A stretch of DNA of 64,000 nt, taken from the NCBI GenBank assembly GCA_018806985.1, contig JADANN010000122.1, forward strand, positions 1,222,501 through 1,286,500, written 5' to 3'. Shown in pieces: positions 60,167 through 64,000 of the stretch (the stretch's first letter is position 1; every line of letters starts with the position of its first letter). The notes below the pieces were generated by a model, which made no database searches, had not been told where the DNA came from, and was given only the letters and a program-made list of their open reading frames with translations. The translations under genes and the position numbers were made by a program. The DNA is from Angiostrongylus vasorum (lineage: Eukaryota; Nematoda; Chromadorea; Rhabditida; Metastrongylidae).

Positions 60167-63100
60167 GGATACTTGGATGGCCCGTCCTCACAAGTTGTGC
60201 GGGCCCTAGCAAAATTTCCATTTTTCGGAGTTCTGCTGGTTTTAGCCATCGTGGCTCCCTGCAGTCCCGAGGTCAGCCCAGCCACAGCCTGCCCCAAGTC
60301 ATCACCACCATAGGCAGTCGCTGCCCATGTGGATCAAAGGGAGATTTGGCACCATGCTGCGAGTTTGATAGCAGGACGGTGATGGATCCTGGTATTGGTT
60401 TACTTTTAGCTGTGCTTCCTGAGGGAAGCGCGGACTCCTTGTCAGCTTGGGAGACTCTGCCGAGGGATGAATCCTCTTTGTACATCGCAGCCCGACACCC
60501 AGGAACACCTCTCAGCCACAATCAGGAGATAAACCGTTAGGAGGAATAACTAGACAAGTAATGTAGTCCACAGAATACAATTTTTTGCAGATCATGAGTT
60601 TTATCTCTTCTCATGTGGTTTGGTATGTTCAGATTATAGAGCTTGCACTTTTGTTTCCGTATTTAAGGAAACTAGCGATGATGGCAAATCGTCATTTCCA
60701 TTTCTTGGCTGATATTTTCAAAGAAGTAGCTATTCCTGGCAGTACGGGACCCGACTGTGAATCTTCACTTGCTCTTCAACAGTTATTGAACCTTCAGGTA
60801 CGGAAAGTTCTTGTATGTTGTCCACTAAGGTTTTTTTCACATGATCTGACACCGACAGATTGTGCGGATCCCAGCGTTTCTTGCACTTAATTCGTCCCCT
60901 CTTAACCATATTCTACCAAGGTCTTCAAATTTGCATATGAGTTCCGCTGTTTCTTGAGGTTTATTTTTCTTCCCTGTCAATATCGATAAGTACTAGTTGA
61001 GCAGTTTTATCCTTGAGCCCCATAGGATGGCCACGCTGAGGCGTTCTCAAATTTTTACCAGAGGGCAGACAGTCGCCAACTTTGAGGGGTTGTAGGGAGC
61101 GAGCTAATCCCGGACAAGTGTGGTACAAATTTTCTGAGCTCGGTTGGATTAGGGGTTTGGTTGCCTTCAGTGGGTCGGACTAGGGCTTTAGGTGTATTGA
61201 GCGGCATCACAACCACTGTACAGCATGCCTCCCTTCTAAAGATTGTTGTGTAATGGTTTTAGAATGTTTAATTTGCAGGTTATTATTCCGAATTTAACAT
61301 GTAAAATTTGATTCTCAAAACTCTTCAATGCTTGAAATCACTGATTGTTAGAGATTGTCAGACTAATCATATGAGGAAGCAGATTGTCGTATGGAACTGT
61401 AAAAAAAATTTAAGGATTGGCACTTGTTTATTCATGAGTTTTGTTCGTAAATATTCCAGTCACGTCATAACGAAGTTACTGTGTAGAAATTCCCACCACC
61501 GACTTTCTAATGACATCGGCATTGATCGAATAATTCTTTATATTTTAACCTTTTTGCCTACTGCCTTTTTTTGTCTCTGATCTTTATATTTTTGTTGGGC
61601 AAACACGAAGTGTTACTTCTATTTTATGTTTATTTGTTATTTTATTCTTTTTACTTCGTTCTTGAACAAAAATAACACTTCGTGTTTGCTCAACAAGAAT
61701 ATAAAGAATTATTGCTTTGATTTTTGCAATTCTTATAAGAGTTTAAATGAAAATTCACAGTTTTTTTGCAGGCTGCTCTTCCAACATTAACTGTGGGACC
61801 TAACACTGCAAGTCCAGCTTGCAGTCCATGTACTTCTGTTTCCCCGTCGGTTGTGAGTGTCTCTTCATCACTCGGTATTCCTACCTCTCCAAATGGTACC
61901 AATTTCACTATGACGATCCCGGCGTCTGTACCCTATACTATGCCATATTCTCCACTATTGACGAATATTACCGTCGCTGGTCAAGTACAGCCCATGTCTA
62001 TGCAATATGTGAGGAATGTTTAAATTTTTAATACGGGTTAGCCGGAGAGCGAAAAATGAACGTGTAATAATGTGCGGTGAAATTCCCACTCTGTTTCTTT
62101 AATGTCCACTGGAAAAAAAAAGTTGTTAAAGAAACCTAAGTGAGATAGTATTGGTATGCATGAGTGATTACCGAAGGCTTCTTTTTCTTTATAAAGGAAA
62201 CTACTTTTCAGATACCCCTCTAGAACTTGTTCATGTTTCGGGGACTTGTTTCCATTTTTCATTTTTTTTCTTTTGTATTATGTATTATAAGTAGGCAGTG
62301 TTGGATACATAACTTACGTGTGGGTGGTTAAGGTGGGTGAGGTTGTAATTTCTGAAGTGACACATTTTCATTTTCGACCATCTTTTGATCTGAATATTGT
62401 CTATTATTCTTTCTTTGATGAGCTTACACGAAGTTGTTAAATGGTCTTTAATTTCGGCTAACGTGTCGACGTCCTTATTTTCATTAGAGCCGATGATCCG
62501 AGTCGATAGTCCACAGTTGTTTGTTTCTCGTTGTGACATCCTCGTTTTTGTACCGCTAGCTTATAGTAATACCGACCTCTGCGGGATGGATTTTTCGAGA
62601 AAAACAAATGGTTATCATCGGACAATCACCGTTATCGATAGGGTGAATATGCCTCATTCGAGAGATGCTTCACTGAGGAACACCCGACCCGGTATGGAAA
62701 CGAAGACGCTACATCATGAAACGAACAACTGTGGACTGTCGACTCGGATTATCAGCTCTGATTAAGACGAAGACGATGAGACGTTAGCCGAAAATAAAGA
62801 TCATTTATCAACTTCATGTAAGCTTATCAAAGAAGGAATACATATCGATTAGTCATACTGAGTTCAAAGGAAAGTTGGTTTTGAAATAGTCCGTTATATT
62901 TCTAGCAGAAATTTTTTTGATATTAGTGTGATAGGTTCATTACCTTCGACTGCTATGCACCGGCCCATTTAGGTGTGATCCTAGTGGGGTTTCGTTACCG
63001 CAAATATATCCTCATCTTATGTATCAAAGTTTCGTAACCTTTCATTTTTTCGCAATTCTTAGGGCTCCACAGTAATCCTTGGAATGGGAGAGTTTTCGTT

Positions 63101-63624
63101 AGAGTAGTAAACCAAGTTGGAAAACTCTTTTCTCTTCATGCAACGTGATTGGTTTAGCTATCATCAGTGGTAAACTTGGCTACGACGACATCGTCACCAC
63201 CTGTTGCTTCGTCTACATTGACAACTCGAAAGGCCGTAAATGGAAAGAAGGTGGATACAGCAGTAGACGGTGAAAAGCCAAAAAGGGGACGGCCTCGAAA
63301 AATAAAACGTTCAGAGAAGTGAGTTTATTGCAGTATTCCTATTTCTTCGTACTTTTCTTCACACACCTTCGCTGCGTAATATAAAATAAATTCCTGTACA
63401 GATGTCTGGATGAGGAGTTGTGTGAAGAAGTTACAAATGGTATTGAGAAGGTTAGTTGTCGCTTATGCTATGGTTTTACACATACATACTGGATGTTTGG
63501 TTACATTTCATTGCTGGAATACTCCTATGACGTCTCTAAAATGTGGTTGTTAAAGGAGGATCAAGATCGTGCATTAATGCCACCACCAGCACTTCCTCTG
63601 GGACGAGCTAAACCTGTTGCGTAA
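57607..63624 (+). CDS. DRAP1: NC2-alpha / DRAP1 histone-fold corepressor subunit
   Basis: NC2-alpha pairs with NC2-beta (Dr1) through histone folds and binds TBP-DNA to control pol II initiation in the nucleus. Exons: 57607-57747, 59605-59715, 59784-59839, 60668-60797, 61772-62008, 63158-63318, 63402-63450, 63556-63624; all junctions are GT-AG and in phase, giving about 317 aa. The start MSDLNPSNHED leads to RRRFSAAKIQP, then the fold TRIKKVMQSDEEIG, VPVAIGRAMEHF, RTLTPVHMKLA, HFHFLADIFKEV (residues about 48-130), matching the DRAP1 pattern RIKKxMQxDEEIG better than NF-YC, POLE4 or CHRAC1. Residues about 150-240 are Ser/Thr/Pro-rich; KPKRGRPRKIKRSEK is an AT-hook-like block. Introns hold S1, S3, S2, S5 and S4 repeats. 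The last intron (63451-63555, 105 nt) is open and in frame, so retention would add 35 residues. Confidence 0.87.
58060..58375 (+). repeat. S1 SINE in DRAP1 intron 1
   Basis: Starts GCATGTAGCATAGTGGTCGG; ends CCCGAGAGCTCTATTC. It carries an extra piece (CAATCACTGAGGGATGCGCC...CATTCGACTGC) copied from the reverse complement of its own 3' part, inserted in the middle. Confidence 0.8.
58860..59232. repeat. S3 inverted-repeat element, complete copy
   Basis: Left arm TTAACTCTTTATTTACTACT...TTCATGACAGGATATAATG...AACCACAATGATGCTGAGATAT and right arm ATATCTCAGCATCTTCGTGGTT...CATGAAATAAAAAGCTAAC are reverse complements over about 90 bp. The core carries GGGATCCGAACCGACGATTT, a reversed box B, and CAATCAGCTGTGAATGG. 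Confidence 0.75.
59233..59495 (-). repeat. S3 half element (minus) abutting the complete copy
   Basis: CAGCCTCAGCTTAACTAAG...TAGTCCACGTAAAAGGTGATAGC, GAGTTCGATCTCCCGTC, TTCTGCAAATATCTCAGCACC. Sense strand of the tRNA-like region; ends at the branch of DRAP1 intron 1, about 110 bp before exon 2. Confidence 0.7.
60131..60545 (+). repeat. S2 element, full length, in a DRAP1 intron
   Basis: Begins in a run of eight TTAC units, then TTGGATACTTGGATGGCCCG and the complete body; ends GATAAACCGTTAGGAGG. It lies about 120 bp upstream of the histone-fold exon at 60668. Confidence 0.9.
61020..61225 (-). repeat. Probable decayed S1 SINE (minus) in a DRAP1 intron
   Basis: GACAAGTGTGGTACAAATTTTCTGAGCTCGG resembles the reversed S1 body and ACAACCACTGTACAGCATGCCTCC the reversed start, with the 3' part unrecognisable. 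Confidence 0.4.
61581..61706. repeat. S5 foldback, short copy
   Basis: TCTTTATATTTTTGTTGGGCAAACACGAAGTGTTA on the left pairs with TAACACTTCGTGTTTGCTCAACAAGAATATAAAGA on the right; only about 60 bp lie between. Just upstream of the DRAP1 exon at 61772. Confidence 0.8.
62415..62890. repeat. S4 foldback element with 3' tail, in a DRAP1 intron
   Basis: GATGAGCTTACACGAAGTTG...AATTTCGGCTAACGTGTCGACG pairs with CGATGAGACGTTAGCCGAAA...CAACTTCATGTAAGCTTATC. The tail CATATCGATTAGTCATAC...AAAGTTGGTTTTGAAAT matches 27200-27265. Confidence 0.8.
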
Positions 63625-63978
63625 TCCTGTTCTTTTTCTTCCGTTCTTGTCTGATGTTCAGTTCATTTCCATTGTTTCTTTACTACGAGTTCCCTGGTGA
63701 GCAATTGCTACTATGGACAGCTTCCAATCTACTTTTCATGTGGATCTGATGTACAACGTTTCACGGCGATTCGCTTCATACCACATGCTTTAACTGTATT
63801 CATTTCTTGCTCCTTTTGGAGAACGATGGACAACTAAGATTTTTGACGTCTATTCTTATCTTTATTGTGTTGTTTTGTACTTGTTGATTAGTAGCTTAGC
63901 AACGAATGTAGCTAAATTTAGTATTCTTGTTTGATTACCCGCCACTTTGCACAATTTTCAATCTCTACTTTTGTGACT

Positions 63979-63984
63979 AATAAA
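63979..63984 (+). promoter_or_regulatory. Polyadenylation signal, probably of DRAP1
   Basis: AATAAA followed by a T run, about 355 nt after the DRAP1 stop codon. No other gene on this strand ends nearby within the window. Confidence 0.5.
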
Positions 63985-64000
63985 TTTTTTTTTAAACTTT

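Overview
This is a nuclear fragment of a nematode genome, most likely a strongylid (hookworm-like, clade V) worm. The evidence is the gene architecture (short exons, many 50-110 nt introns, GT-AG borders, TTTTCAG/TTTAG acceptors), the presence of a DUF273-type protein (a family I know only from nematodes), and a dense load of short interspersed repeats. I see no rRNA, real tRNA, CRISPR or prokaryotic gene.

Three intact or nearly intact genes carry most of the coding signal, all on the plus strand. (1) Drosha (drsh-1), about 7.9-14.3 kb with a probable last exon at 16.8-17.6 kb: Ser/acidic N-terminus, central zinc-ligand region, two RNase III domains, a dsRBD and a phase-compatible Pro/Ser/Gln-rich C-terminal exon. 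(2) A DUF273-type glycosyltransferase-like gene, about 36.0-39.0 kb, with a decayed and frameshifted relative of its last three exons on the minus strand at 48.0-48.6 kb. (3) NC2-alpha/DRAP1, 57.6-63.6 kb: a histone-fold transcription corepressor subunit with a Pro/Ser/Thr-rich middle and an AT-hook near the C-terminus. A possible tiny secreted cysteine-containing peptide lies at 54.6-54.8 kb. Weak reverse-transcriptase (RTE-like) fossils lie at 4.0, 7.4 and perhaps 44.7-45.4 kb.

Nearly everything else is repeat-derived or anonymous. I call these families: S1, a tRNA-derived SINE of about 280 bp (18 clear copies on both strands); S2, a roughly 400 bp element starting at TTAC repeats (8 copies); S3, an inverted-repeat element with roughly 90 bp arms and a tRNA-box-B-like core; S4, S5 and S6, foldback elements; S7, a second tRNA-like SINE (3 copies). 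A segment of about 2.1 kb is duplicated (20.14-22.32 and 30.92-32.98 kb), and it carries S1 copies that were present before the duplication. Several insertions sit inside introns of the three genes, so the introns record much of the transposition history.

All splice sites and homologies here were read by eye; no alignment or search was run. Two Drosha junctions are off by one base relative to the conserved protein, which points to either assembly errors in G runs or real lesions.
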